Positions 25,611 through 34,109 of a stretch of 39,148 nt of DNA are shown piece by piece; positions within the stretch are counted from its first letter, which is position 1; each line of letters begins with the position of its first letter. The stretch lies in contig JABJHA010000013.1 of the NCBI GenBank assembly GCA_018662005.1, positions 1 through 39,148 of the forward strand, written 5' to 3'. This DNA is from Rhodospirillaceae bacterium. GTDB lineage: Bacteria > Pseudomonadota > Alphaproteobacteria > Rhodospirillales > JABHCV01. A model generated the notes under the pieces. It worked only from the letters and a program-made list of their open reading frames with translations, was not told where the DNA came from and did no database searches. A program made the position numbers and the translations under genes.

Positions 25611-26708
25611 TCAGGGCGTGTAGCTAATCCTGTAAATCACCCCCTGCCGGTCATCGGAAATCAGCAGGGAACCGTCAGGCAATTCATTGATATCGACCGG
25701 CCGTCCCCATGCTAGCAACCCTTCGGTGAAAGGCTCCCACGATTGGGCCCGGCCCTTTTCATCAAAGCGCACCCGGGCCACCCGGTAGCCATCTGGAATG
25801 GACCTGTTCCATGATCCGTGATGGGCGACGAAGGCATCACCGCGCATGTCCGCTGGAAACATCCCGCCTTTGTAGAAGTGCAAACCCAATGGTGCGACAT
25901 GGGCGCTAAAGGTTAAATCCGGCTGGACGGCGCTCGCCGGGGGGGCTTGGTTGGAAAATTCATCGGTGCGGGCATCACCGCCACCGAAAAACGGATAACC
26001 GAAGTGAAGGCCTGCTTTCTCTGCCCGGTTCAATTCTTCGGGGGGCAGGTCGTCACCCATTTGATCCGCACCATTGTCGGTGAAATGAAGGGCTCCGCTT
26101 AGGGGGTGAAAATCCATGCCGACTGAATTGCGAATACCGCGTGCGAAAATGGCCGGGTCTGAGCCATCGGGGTTCATGCGGATAATGACTCCCTGATTGC
26201 CTTCAGGCATGCAGATATTACAGGGCGAACCGGCGCTCACATAAAGCTTGCCATCGGGACCGAAGGCAAGGTCACGGCGACCATGCCAGCCACTATCGGT
26301 CAGGTCGTCGAAAATAGTTTCTGGGCGGGCTTTGCTGAGCGCTTGCAGGCTGTCGCCCCGGTAGCGGCTGATCCGGTGCTGCTCGCCCACATACAAATAA
26401 CCATCCCGCCAGGCGACCCCGTGGGGAACCGTGAGACCGGCCTTTAAAAGCAGGGTCTTGCCGGCTTTTTCACCGGCAAAGGGAATGCCGTAGACGGCGT
26501 GATCCGTGGAACCGGCAAAAACCGTCTTTAGTTCAGTTGAAACCGTGATCGCACGGACACCGGGGGCGCTTGCGAATATTTCAATGGAGAATCCCGGTGG
26601 CAGGCGAACCTCGCTCAAGCGATCATTTGTACCTGCGCAAGCCGTCGAACTGATGAGCGCCAGGCCAAACAAGCCACCAATCAATCTTTGCAGGAATTTA
26701 CCACCCAT
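25611..26708 (-). CDS. Exported PQQ-type sugar (sorbosone/glucose) dehydrogenase-like beta-propeller
   Basis: About 365 residues. A signal sequence (GGKFLQRLIGGLFGLALISSTACAG) ends in a weak lipobox-like STAC, so it may be a lipoprotein. The body is a six-bladed propeller of the GDH/sorbosone family: LPPGFSIEIFASAPGVRAIT, VPHGVAWRDGYLYVGE, GRRDLAFGPDGKLYVSAGSPCNIC, ARGIRNSVGMDFHP and FVAHHGSWNRS. Family members oxidise aldose sugars with PQQ, but many homologues are uncharacterised and no PQQ synthesis genes are in the window. ATG 26708 is favoured for AAGG spacing; ATG 26714 or GTG 26732 are alternatives. Confidence 0.82.
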   Translation of the reverse strand: MGGKFLQRLIGGLFGLALISSTACAGTNDRLSEVRLPPGFSIEIFASAPGVRAITVSTELKTVFAGSTDHAVYGIPFAGEKAGKTLLLKAGLTVPHGVAWRDGYLYVGEQHRISRYRGDSLQALSKARPETIFDDLTDSGWHGRRDLAFGPDGKLYVSAGSPCNICMPEGNQGVIIRMNPDGSDPAIFARGIRNSVGMDFHPLSGALHFTDNGADQMGDDLPPEELNRAEKAGLHFGYPFFGGGDARTDEFSNQAPPASAVQPDLTFSAHVAPLGLHFYKGGMFPADMRGDAFVAHHGSWNRSIPDGYRVARVRFDEKGRAQSWEPFTEGLLAWGRPVDINELPDGSLLISDDRQGVIYRISYTP

Positions 26709-26783
26709 AATCATTAACCTTGGTATTATCACCCATTCGGATAAAAATGATCTGATTCCAGAAAAAATATAAAGGATTACGGG

Positions 26784-28496
26784 TTGAACCGGAAGCTAAG
26801 ACGCCAACAAGCAAAAATGAACAAGAAGGCCGGGGGTGCGGATAGCCAGGAGGTCGCGCGGCTGCTTGAACAGGGGTTCGGACAGCATCAAACGGGAAAC
26901 CTGGACGAGGCTGAAGACCTGTACCATAAAATTCTCGAGCTTGATCCGGGTCATGCCGAAGCAAACCATCTGCTCGGCGTCATCGCCCTTGATAAGGCCG
27001 ATTACCCGACAGCCTGCACGTTGATGGAAAAGGCTGTCCTGACAAACCCCAAGCATTTCATTGCCCATAATAATCTGGGCAACGCCCGCACGGCCCTGGG
27101 CGATCTTGGTCAAGCTGGGAAATGTTACCGCAAGGCGCTGAAATTCAAGCCCGATTATGCCATGGCTCACAACAACCTGGGCAATGTGTTGAAACAGACG
27201 GAGGACTATGTGGAGGCAGAAAAGCATTACCTCCGCGCGGTCTCTCTGGATGGCGACTATAGCGAGGCCCTGTCGGGTCTTGGTGCTGTGCAGCTGGAAT
27301 TAGGCAAGGTAGAGGAAGCCGAACAAAACTGCCTTCGCGCCCTGCAGATCAATCCTGATTTTGGCGAGGCACACAGCAATCTGGGTAACGTGCTGGCGGA
27401 AAAGGGCGCTTATACAGAAGCGATAAGCCATCATCGCCGCGCTGTTGATTTTAGCCCGGGGAATGCCGGGGTCCTGAACGATCTGGGTAATGTCCTCAAA
27501 GACAGCCAGCAATTCGAGGAAGCCCGCGACATCTACAGCCAGGCCATCGCCATCGATCCGGAAGACGCCAAAGCCAACTATAACCTGGCCATGGCCCACA
27601 TGACCGATGGCGACCTGCTTGAGGGCTTCAAGGGTTTTGAGTGGCGCTGGAAAGTAGCGGGCATGGTCGAAAACCGCGATTTCCCCGGCGAAGAATGGAA
27701 CGGTGAACCGTTGGACGGACGCACCATCCTTATTCATGCCGAACAGGGATTGGGTGACAGCATCCAGTTTTGCCGCTATCTGCCGTTGCTGGTAGCAAGC
27801 GGTGCCAAGGTGGTGTTCGAGTGCCAACCGGCGCTGGTTGATCTTGTTTCAAACATGGGCGAGAACATCACCGTCTTCGCCCACGGCGAAACACCGCCTC
27901 CCTATGATCTGATCCACGCGCCCTTGCTAAGCCTGCCGCGGCTTCTTGGCACGACCCTGCAAACGGTTCCAGCGGATCATCCCTACCTTCAGGCGGACGC
28001 GACTTTAAGCGCCGGGTGGGAAGGGCGCTTAAGCCAGTATAGTGGCCCGAAAATCGGCCTGATCTGGCGCGGCGGTGCGGCCCACCTGAACGATCGCAAC
28101 CGTTCGGCCCCGTTAGCCCTGTTCGATTCCTGTTTAAATGTGCCGGGGGTTAACTTTTTTAGCCTTCAAAAAGATCGCCCGAAAGAAGACAATAATCTGC
28201 CCGAGCGGTTTATCGATCTGGGTAAGGATTTTGACAGTTTTTCTGACACGGCGGCGGCCCTGAAAAATCTCGATCTGGTGATTTCCGTCGATACCGCCGT
28301 CGCCCATTTGGCGGGTGCCGTCGGCTCACCGGTGTGGACGCTGCTGGCTTACCCCAGCGACTGGCGCTGGTTGGTGGAACGCGAGGACACGCCCTGGTAT
28401 CCGACCATGCGGCTGATGCGAAAAGAAGCAGGACAAGATTGGCAGGCCCTTTTGGAGAGGGTCGCAACAGACATTAAAAACATGGAATGGACTTGA
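26784..28496 (+). CDS. TPR-repeat protein with C-terminal GT9-like glycosyltransferase domain
   Basis: 570 residues. A basic start (MNRKLRRQQAKMNKK) leads into about seven tetratricopeptide repeats (~28-285), each with the pattern seen in AHNNLGNVLKQTEDYVEAEKHY. From ~310 a glycosyltransferase-like domain follows, with ILIHAEQGLGDSIQFCRYLPLL, IGLIWRGGAAHLNDRNRS and SVDTAVAHLAGAVGSPVWTLL, as in heptosyltransferase-type GT9 proteins. Such fusions are thought to glycosylate proteins or surface polymers, but acceptor and sugar are unknown. The start is TTG 26784; no better ATG exists before MNKK. It is divergent from the propeller gene and four bases upstream of maeB. Confidence 0.85.
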   Translation: MNRKLRRQQAKMNKKAGGADSQEVARLLEQGFGQHQTGNLDEAEDLYHKILELDPGHAEANHLLGVIALDKADYPTACTLMEKAVLTNPKHFIAHNNLGNARTALGDLGQAGKCYRKALKFKPDYAMAHNNLGNVLKQTEDYVEAEKHYLRAVSLDGDYSEALSGLGAVQLELGKVEEAEQNCLRALQINPDFGEAHSNLGNVLAEKGAYTEAISHHRRAVDFSPGNAGVLNDLGNVLKDSQQFEEARDIYSQAIAIDPEDAKANYNLAMAHMTDGDLLEGFKGFEWRWKVAGMVENRDFPGEEWNGEPLDGRTILIHAEQGLGDSIQFCRYLPLLVASGAKVVFECQPALVDLVSNMGENITVFAHGETPPPYDLIHAPLLSLPRLLGTTLQTVPADHPYLQADATLSAGWEGRLSQYSGPKIGLIWRGGAAHLNDRNRSAPLALFDSCLNVPGVNFFSLQKDRPKEDNNLPERFIDLGKDFDSFSDTAAALKNLDLVISVDTAVAHLAGAVGSPVWTLLAYPSDWRWLVEREDTPWYPTMRLMRKEAGQDWQALLERVATDIKNMEWT

Positions 28497-28500
28497 AACC

Positions 28501-30789
28501 ATGACCGATAAAATTGACCAAGCGGCACTCGACTACCACGAATACCCAAAGCCCGGAAAGCTTGAGGTCGTTGCCACCAAACCACTGGCAACCCAGCGCG
28601 ACCTAGCCCTTGCCTATTCCCCGGGAGTCGCTGCGGCGTGCCGGGAAATTGTCGAAAACCCGGCCGATGTCTCCCGCTATACGGCTCGTGGAAATCTGGT
28701 TGGCGTTATCAGCAACGGCACCGCCGTGCTGGGGCTCGGGGCGATTGGTCCACTCGCCTCCAAGCCGGTAATGGAAGGCAAGGCGGTGCTGTTCAAGAAA
28801 TTCGCCGGCATCGATGTTTTTGATATCGAAATTGACGAGACCGACCCCCAGAAGATGATCGACATCATCGCCAGTCTGGAGCCGACTTTCGGGGCGATCA
28901 ATCTTGAAGATATCAAAGCGCCTGAATGTTTCACCGTCGAGACCGAACTGCGCAAGCGCATGAACATTCCGGTTTTTCACGACGATCAACATGGAACCGC
29001 CATTGTTTCGGGCGCCGCCATCTTTAACGGCCTGCGCGTTGTCGGTAAGGAATTCGCCGATGTGAAACTGGTTTCGACCGGTGGCGGGGCCGCCGGTATC
29101 GCCTGTCTTAACTTGCTTGTGTCCATGGGCCTCAAGCCTGAAAACATCACCCTGGTTGACCGCATCGGCGTTGTTTACAAGGGTCGCAAAAAGGAAATGG
29201 ATCCGCAGAAAGACCGCTACGCCATTGAGACCAAGGCGCGCACCCTTGATGACGTTATCGACGGGGCAGATATTTTCCTTGGCCTTTCCGCACCCGGCGT
29301 GCTGACCAAGGATATGGTCGGGCGGATGGCTGACAAACCCATCATCATGGCGCTTGCCAACCCGGAACCGGAAATCACCCCCGATGACGTGAAAGCCGTC
29401 AGGTCGGACGCGGTCATCGCCACCGGCCGTTCGGACTTCCCCAACCAGGTCAACAACGTGTTGTGCTTCCCGTTTATTTTCCGCGGTGCGCTCGATGTCG
29501 GGGCGACGACCATTAACGAGGAAATGAAAGTCGCCTGCGTCAAGGCGATCGCCAATCTGGCCATGGCGGAATCATCGGACGTTGTCGCCAGCGCCTATAG
29601 CGGCGAGGATTTGATGTTCGGCCCCGAATACCTGATCCCCAAACCCTTTGACCCGCGACTGATCATCGAAATCGCCCCGGCCATCGCAAAGGCGGCCATG
29701 GACAGCGGCGTCGCGACCCGGCCAATTGAGGATTTCGACGCATACTATGAAAAACTCAACCGCTTCGTTTTCCGTTCCGGCATGTTGATGAAGCCGGTGT
29801 TCGAGCGGGCCAAGCGCCATCCCAAACGTCTGGTCTATACCGAAGGCGAAAGCAGGCGTGTGCTGCGCGCCGTACAGGTCGTCGTCGACGAAGGACTGGC
29901 CCGACCGATCCTGATCGGCAGGCCCGATGTCATCGACAGCCGTATCGAGAAGCTGGGTCTTAGGCTGAAAGCGGAGCGGGACTTTGATCTTTGTAACCCG
30001 GAAGCTGATCCGCGCTACGAGGACTATTGGCGGACTTTCCATAAAATCATGGAGCGAAAGGGCGTCTCGCCCGATGCGGCGCGGACCATTGTTCGCACCA
30101 ACACCACCGTCATCGCCGCCCTGATGGTTTACCGGGGCGAGGCCGACACCATGATCTGTGGCACCTACGGCCAGTACACCTGGCATTTGGAATACATTCT
30201 TAATGTGCTGGGGCTGGCCGAAGGGGTGCAGGATGTTTCGGCCCTCAGCACGCTTATTCTGCCGAGCGGCACCTTCTTCTTCTGCGACACCCATATCACC
30301 CGCGATCCCAACGTCGATGAACTGGTGGAAATGACCGAAATGGCCTGCGACGGCGTCAAACGTTTTGGCGAAGTGCCCAAGGTGGCGCTGTTGTCCCATT
30401 CCAACTTTGGTTCCGCTCGCTCCAAATCGGCCGAAAAAATGGCAGAGGCGGCGAGAATCCTGCGCGAGAAGCTGCCTGATCTGGAAATCGAAGGCGAAAT
30501 GCATGCCGACAGCGCTTTAAACGAGGAATTGCGGCTGCGCATCTTTCCGGGCAGCCGCCTGACCGGTCAGGCCAACCTGCTGATCTTCCCAACCCTGGAC
30601 GCCGCCAACGCCGCCTTCAATCTGGTCAAGGCGCTGGGCAAGGGCATCTCGGTCGGCCCGATTCTGCTGGGTGCGGCCAAACCGGTGCACATCCTGACCC
30701 CGTCAGTAACGGTCCGCGGCATCGTCAACATGAGCGCGGTAGCCGTGGTTGACGCGCATATTGCGAGTAAGGAAGCGGAGGAGGGTTAG
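28501..30789 (+). CDS. maeB: NADP-dependent malic enzyme, MaeB type
   Basis: 762 residues in two parts. Residues ~1-430 are malic enzyme: [65 protein letters not shown], and the Rossmann motif [15 protein letters not shown]. Residues ~440-755 are a phosphotransacetylase-like domain ([37 protein letters not shown]), which is regulatory and binds acetyl-CoA in MaeB proteins. It converts malate to pyruvate, CO2 and NADPH. Length is typical of the hybrid form. It is probably co-transcribed with the TPR-glycosyltransferase gene (4-base gap), though no functional link is evident, and ends before a strong terminator. Confidence 0.96.
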   Translation: MTDKIDQAALDYHEYPKPGKLEVVATKPLATQRDLALAYSPGVAAACREIVENPADVSRYTARGNLVGVISNGTAVLGLGAIGPLASKPVMEGKAVLFKKFAGIDVFDIEIDETDPQKMIDIIASLEPTFGAINLEDIKAPECFTVETELRKRMNIPVFHDDQHGTAIVSGAAIFNGLRVVGKEFADVKLVSTGGGAAGIACLNLLVSMGLKPENITLVDRIGVVYKGRKKEMDPQKDRYAIETKARTLDDVIDGADIFLGLSAPGVLTKDMVGRMADKPIIMALANPEPEITPDDVKAVRSDAVIATGRSDFPNQVNNVLCFPFIFRGALDVGATTINEEMKVACVKAIANLAMAESSDVVASAYSGEDLMFGPEYLIPKPFDPRLIIEIAPAIAKAAMDSGVATRPIEDFDAYYEKLNRFVFRSGMLMKPVFERAKRHPKRLVYTEGESRRVLRAVQVVVDEGLARPILIGRPDVIDSRIEKLGLRLKAERDFDLCNPEADPRYEDYWRTFHKIMERKGVSPDAARTIVRTNTTVIAALMVYRGEADTMICGTYGQYTWHLEYILNVLGLAEGVQDVSALSTLILPSGTFFFCDTHITRDPNVDELVEMTEMACDGVKRFGEVPKVALLSHSNFGSARSKSAEKMAEAARILREKLPDLEIEGEMHADSALNEELRLRIFPGSRLTGQANLLIFPTLDAANAAFNLVKALGKGISVGPILLGAAKPVHILTPSVTVRGIVNMSAVAVVDAHIASKEAEEG

Positions 30790-30832
30790 GGGGGCAACAC
30801 ACCCACCAATCTCATCGACAAATACAACGTCA

Positions 30833-30866
30833 CCCCGGACTTGATCCGGGGTCCAGTTTTTTTTTA
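30833..30866 (+). terminator. Terminator of maeB, made from a palindromic intergenic repeat
   Basis: CCCCGGA and TCCGGGG (30833-30851) flank a 5-base loop, followed by a run of T at 30857-30866. The core, with ACTTGATCC in the middle, matches the repeat family also seen at 31901 and 32686, so a dispersed repeat doubles as the terminator. Confidence 0.75.
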
Positions 30867-31155
30867 ACGTTGAGTGTTACTGGGATTACAGCGTTTTCCC
30901 GAAATTAGTTTCATCATAATTCGCTAGTCAAGCGAGCTTTGTTTATGAGCGAGGACTCCTAATCCAACGTCATGTCTAGTGAATTATTTTTAATGTTCAC
31001 CTTAGGTTCTTATTAACAGTATCCGTTGATGCATGATATATTTGATGAACAGTACGACTCGCTTTGCATAAAAGGCAAATCAAACTCTCCACAGCTTGTG
31101 AATAAATTCAGGCTGGAGAGGAGGTCAGCGTGGGTTGTATAATTTGAGATAGATT
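30867..31155. other. Gene-free stretch before the tRNA-like gene
   Basis: No coding region is seen. A dyad CTCTCCA ... TGGAGAG spans 31086-31119. A consensus -10 hexamer TATAAT lies at 31138-31143, 12 bases before the tRNA-like 5' end, which is the usual distance for a tRNA promoter; no clear -35 is present. Confidence 0.45.
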
Positions 31156-31265
31156 CGTGACGTAGCTCAAATGGATAGAGCACCCGCTTTCGACGTCTCG
31201 TAGTTCCTATGCAGTTCTACTTTAGGGGCGGGAGGTTGCAGGTTCAAGTCCTGTCGTTGCGCCCA
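31156..31265 (+). tRNA. tRNA-Arg-like gene with an enlarged (40-nt) anticodon loop
   Basis: All arms but the anticodon loop fit a tRNA. The acceptor strands 31156-31162 and 31255-31261 pair fully (two G-T). The D arm is GCTC/GAGC with GG in its loop, the anticodon stem CCCGC/GCGGG (31183-31187, 31228-31232), the variable loop AGGTT, the T arm stem-loop with TTCAAGT, and an encoded CCA at 31263-31265. The D-arm sequence is of the arginine type. The loop 31188-31227 is 40 bases instead of 7, so about 33 extra bases sit there. This could be an intron, an insertion that kills the gene, or a scar from element integration. It is too short for a group I intron. The anticodon cannot be assigned safely. 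Confidence 0.6.
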
Positions 31266-31343
31266 TTTTTCCCCTAATGCTTCAGTTCCATCATTGTTGA
31301 TCTATTTGCTGGCGCTGGAGGGCTCACCATATAAGGAAATTAA

Positions 31344-31838
31344 ATGTCTCAATGGCAAACAGTAGTCGCTATCTATGCTGCCATCGTTGCAACTGGTGCC
31401 CTTGCCCTTGAGGTCCGTCGATGGGTTGAGGGGAGAGCGAGGGTTTTTGTCTCTGTTTCACCAGGAATGATTCTGGCTGGAAATGGAGAAATAAATGAAG
31501 ACAAAAGGTATCTAGTCGTAACAGCGGTCAATCGTGGGAGCTTACCGACAACAGTCACACACATGGTTTTGCTTGAATACAAATCCTTTTGGCACCGATG
31601 GCGTGAAAAATCCAGTAGCGCTGCATTGGTTACAAATCCGGTGCTTTCTGGATATCCTCAAAACCTTCCCAGAGAGCTACCTCCGGGTAGCGAGTGGAAA
31701 GGTATTGGTAACCATGATAAAAGTCTTGAGGAATGGATAGCGACAGGAAAGCTATACGCAGGAGTCTACTGCACCCACTCGGACCGCCCAATTCTGGAAA
31801 AGGTTCGAAAAGCAACAATTAAGGAAAATGTTTCCTAA
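31344..31838 (+). CDS. Uncharacterised small membrane-anchored protein
   Basis: 164 residues. A hydrophobic segment at ~6-25 (TVVAIYAAIVATGALALEV) is followed by a basic stretch and a soluble beta-rich part (ARVFVSVSPGM, KRYLVVTAVNRGSLPTTVTHMVLLEY) that resembles an Ig-like sheet. It probably sits on the inner face of the membrane, anchored by the N-terminal helix. AAGGAA before ATG 31344 supports the start. Family and function are not recognised. Codons are more A+T-rich than in neighbouring core genes, and the gene lies in a low-GC patch bounded by repeats, so it may have been acquired. Confidence 0.7.
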   Translation: MSQWQTVVAIYAAIVATGALALEVRRWVEGRARVFVSVSPGMILAGNGEINEDKRYLVVTAVNRGSLPTTVTHMVLLEYKSFWHRWREKSSSAALVTNPVLSGYPQNLPRELPPGSEWKGIGNHDKSLEEWIATGKLYAGVYCTHSDRPILEKVRKATIKENVS

Positions 31839-31900
31839 CAAACCTTAGGAACATGAATAAGAGTTGCGGTGAAACCTAAACAAATACCGCCCCCACTTCT

Positions 31901-31935
31901 CTGTCATTCCGGACTTGATCCGGAATCCAGTTCTT
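31901..31935 (+). repeat. Palindromic intergenic repeat, copy 2
   Basis: The core CATTCCGGACTTGATCCGGAATCCAG is a near-perfect palindrome of the same family as 30833 and 32686. Such repeats are common between genes in alphaproteobacterial genomes. It lies between two convergent uncharacterised genes and may act as a bidirectional transcription stop. Confidence 0.65.
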
Positions 31936-31951
31936 CACTTTTCATAAAAGC

Positions 31952-32548
31952 TTATAGAGCCACCGTAATTGTGACTTGATCTACGGTGATACCATAAGCC
32001 TCGGCCACTTCAGCTTTAGCATTTGCAACAACTTCCGCAGGAACTTTAATTTCCGCATTGGCTAGTCCCTCAGTTGTGGCAACTCCTCTTCGCTTCAAAT
32101 CAATAGTATCTATGTGATATTTCTCCCACTTTTCGCCTACATAGGCGCACGCGAGATTTTCTTTGACAGGGCGAAAATAACACACGCGCATATCATTACC
32201 TTTTGTGTCCGGGTGGGCTTTAACCCAGATCGCATGTGCCTTCTGGTAATGATTCACAACATCAATTTTGGGAACATCATAGAGTTCAATCTTGTGTGAG
32301 TTAAGCATGAGCATGGCACATAAAACGCGAGAAACATCATCTCCCATACCTATCAACTCGGCATCGGCGTCGAAGCCTCTTGCCGAGGTTATCATTGACC
32401 CTCTTATCGATGCCTTGAGGTTTGCGTATTCGCCGTTTGGCAGTTCAACCACCCAACGCTGACCTGAGCCAATTCTAACAAGGGGAGTGCCTTTATCAGT
32501 AAAATAATCAAAAACGGCATCACGAAGATTTTGAGTTTTGTATTTCAT
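31952..32548 (-). CDS. Uncharacterised protein
   Basis: 198 residues, not recognised. It is soluble and without signal peptide. Near the middle are YANLKASIRGSMITSARG and DVSRVLCAMLMLNSHKIELYDV, then a charged region ending in an alanine- and valine-rich tail (VPAEVVANAKAEVAEAYGITVDQVTITVAL). The frame extends further upstream, but ATG 32548 has a perfect GGAGG six bases before it and is the better start. It lies in the same low-GC patch, between copies 2 and 3 of the palindromic repeat. It could be a mobile-element cargo gene. Confidence 0.65.
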   Translation of the reverse strand: MKYKTQNLRDAVFDYFTDKGTPLVRIGSGQRWVVELPNGEYANLKASIRGSMITSARGFDADAELIGMGDDVSRVLCAMLMLNSHKIELYDVPKIDVVNHYQKAHAIWVKAHPDTKGNDMRVCYFRPVKENLACAYVGEKWEKYHIDTIDLKRRGVATTEGLANAEIKVPAEVVANAKAEVAEAYGITVDQVTITVAL

Positions 32549-32685
32549 CTTATGCCTCCGTAGGAATTGTATACTTGTTTTAATTCTTGCAAAAAATTCA
32601 CTAGTTGTCAATTACCCATTTAAATTATAGTGAATGAGTAAATGATGGGTAAATTACATGTGTTATCAAAAATGATGCCAGAATC

Positions 32686-32722
32686 AAGAACTGGATTTCG
32701 GATCAAGTCCGGAATGACGACA
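32686..32722 (-). repeat. Palindromic intergenic repeat, copy 3, with a partial fourth half
   Basis: The reverse complement reads CATTCCGGACTTGATCCGAAATCCAG, the same unit as at 31901 with one changed base. A partial second half (CGGAATGACGA) recurs at about 32735-32747. The three copies bracket the two uncharacterised genes and the tRNA-like gene. Confidence 0.65.
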
Positions 32723-32818
32723 GTTTGCAAAAATTCGGAATGACGAAAGTTGTTAGCAGGTTGTATGGTTTTGCCGGGAAGGCAGCGAGAGGATTGGGTG
32801 TCGCGTTTTGGATGCCCC

Positions 32819-33997
32819 CTAAACAACACCCCCAGCCGCAAAGCCCGACGCCCAGGCCCATTGGAAGTTGAAGCCGCCCAAGTGGCCGGTTACGTCTGTG
32901 ACTTCGCCGATGAAGTACAGGCCTTCGACTTTTTTGGCCTCGAAGGTTTTTGATGACAGCTCTTTGGTATCGACGCCGCCGACGGTGACTTCGGCGGTGC
33001 GGTAGCCTTCACTGCCTTTTGGCTTCACCCGCCAGTCATTGATGGTTTGGGCCAGCCTCGCCAGTTTTTTGTCAGGGATATCGGCGAGGCGTTGTTGCTG
33101 GTCATAATCTCCGCTCATTGCGCGGGCCAGGCGTTTGGGCAGGATGTCGGCCAGCACGCTGGTCGGGGCCTGTTTGGGTTGGCTCTGTTTGGCGTCTTTA
33201 AGATACGCGAACACATCGACGCCCGGGGCAAGGTCTATGGCGATTTCCTGACCTTTCAACCAGTAGGAGGAGATTTGCAGGATCGCCGGGCCGCTGAGGC
33301 CCCGGTGGGTGAACAGCAGCGCTTCCTTGAAGCGAACCTTGCCGCAACTGACCTCCACGTCTTGCGAGACACCGGCCAGTTTTTTCATGGCCTGGCAGAG
33401 ATCATCATCAAAAGTCAGGCCGACCAGACCGGCACGGGGCTGAATGACGCCCAGGCCAAATTGGCGGGCGATTTCGTAACCAAAACCGGTTGCGCCTATT
33501 TTCGGAATGCTGGGGCCGCCGCAAGCGACCACCAGCGAGGCGCACCCGTAAGCGCCACGATCCGTATCAAGATGAAATCCGTCTGCTTTTTTGGTGACGC
33601 CGCCGATGGAGGTGGCGCTCTGGATGGTGACACCGGCTTCGTCCGATTCGGCCAGCAACATGTCGATGATTTGTGTCGCGGAGCCATCACAGAAAAGTTG
33701 GCCCAGGGTTTTCTCGTGCCAGGCGATGCCGTGCGCATCAACCAGCGCGATAAAGTCTGCGGGGGTATAGCGGCTGAGAGCGGAAACACAAAAGTGCTGG
33801 TTTTCAGAGAGGAAATTTTCAGGACCCACATGCATATTGGTGAAGTTGCAGCGGCCGCCACCGGAAATACGGATTTTCTCGGCCACTTTTTGGGCGTGGT
33901 CGAGCACCAGCACATTGCGTCCGCGTTTTCCCGCTTCCACGGCGCACATCAGGCCCGCGGCCCCAGCGCCGATGATAATGACGTCATACTTTTTCAA
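32819..33997 (-). CDS. NAD(P)/FAD-dependent oxidoreductase of the HI0933/BaiN family
   Basis: 392 residues. N-terminal FAD motif DVIIIGAGAAGLMCAVEAGKRG (~4-26), the family marker RISGGGRCNFTN near 44-56, and the C-terminal FIGEVTDVTGHLGGFNFQWAWASG at ~366-388 define the HI0933/YhiN group. BaiN is a member that reduces bile acid derivatives in gut bacteria, but most members, including this one, have no known substrate. Length is normal. It is transcribed divergently from the DAO-type gene at 34110 across 112 bases, in which no clear operator is seen. Confidence 0.9.
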   Translation of the reverse strand: MKKYDVIIIGAGAAGLMCAVEAGKRGRNVLVLDHAQKVAEKIRISGGGRCNFTNMHVGPENFLSENQHFCVSALSRYTPADFIALVDAHGIAWHEKTLGQLFCDGSATQIIDMLLAESDEAGVTIQSATSIGGVTKKADGFHLDTDRGAYGCASLVVACGGPSIPKIGATGFGYEIARQFGLGVIQPRAGLVGLTFDDDLCQAMKKLAGVSQDVEVSCGKVRFKEALLFTHRGLSGPAILQISSYWLKGQEIAIDLAPGVDVFAYLKDAKQSQPKQAPTSVLADILPKRLARAMSGDYDQQQRLADIPDKKLARLAQTINDWRVKPKGSEGYRTAEVTVGGVDTKELSSKTFEAKKVEGLYFIGEVTDVTGHLGGFNFQWAWASGFAAGGVV

Positions 33998-34109
33998 AAT
34001 GCTTCCCTTTCGGGTTCTTATATCGCATGCGGCATGTCGAAAAAACCTTGTTTAAGGTGGGCTCGCCGTGTCACCGTTTCGCCTTCGCTTGGCAGGAGTA
34101 ACAAAAGTC

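Noticed and set aside
29572-30504. A 310-codon minus-strand frame inside maeB
   Set aside because: It is an antisense shadow of the phosphotransacetylase-like domain, an effect of the GC-rich codon pattern.
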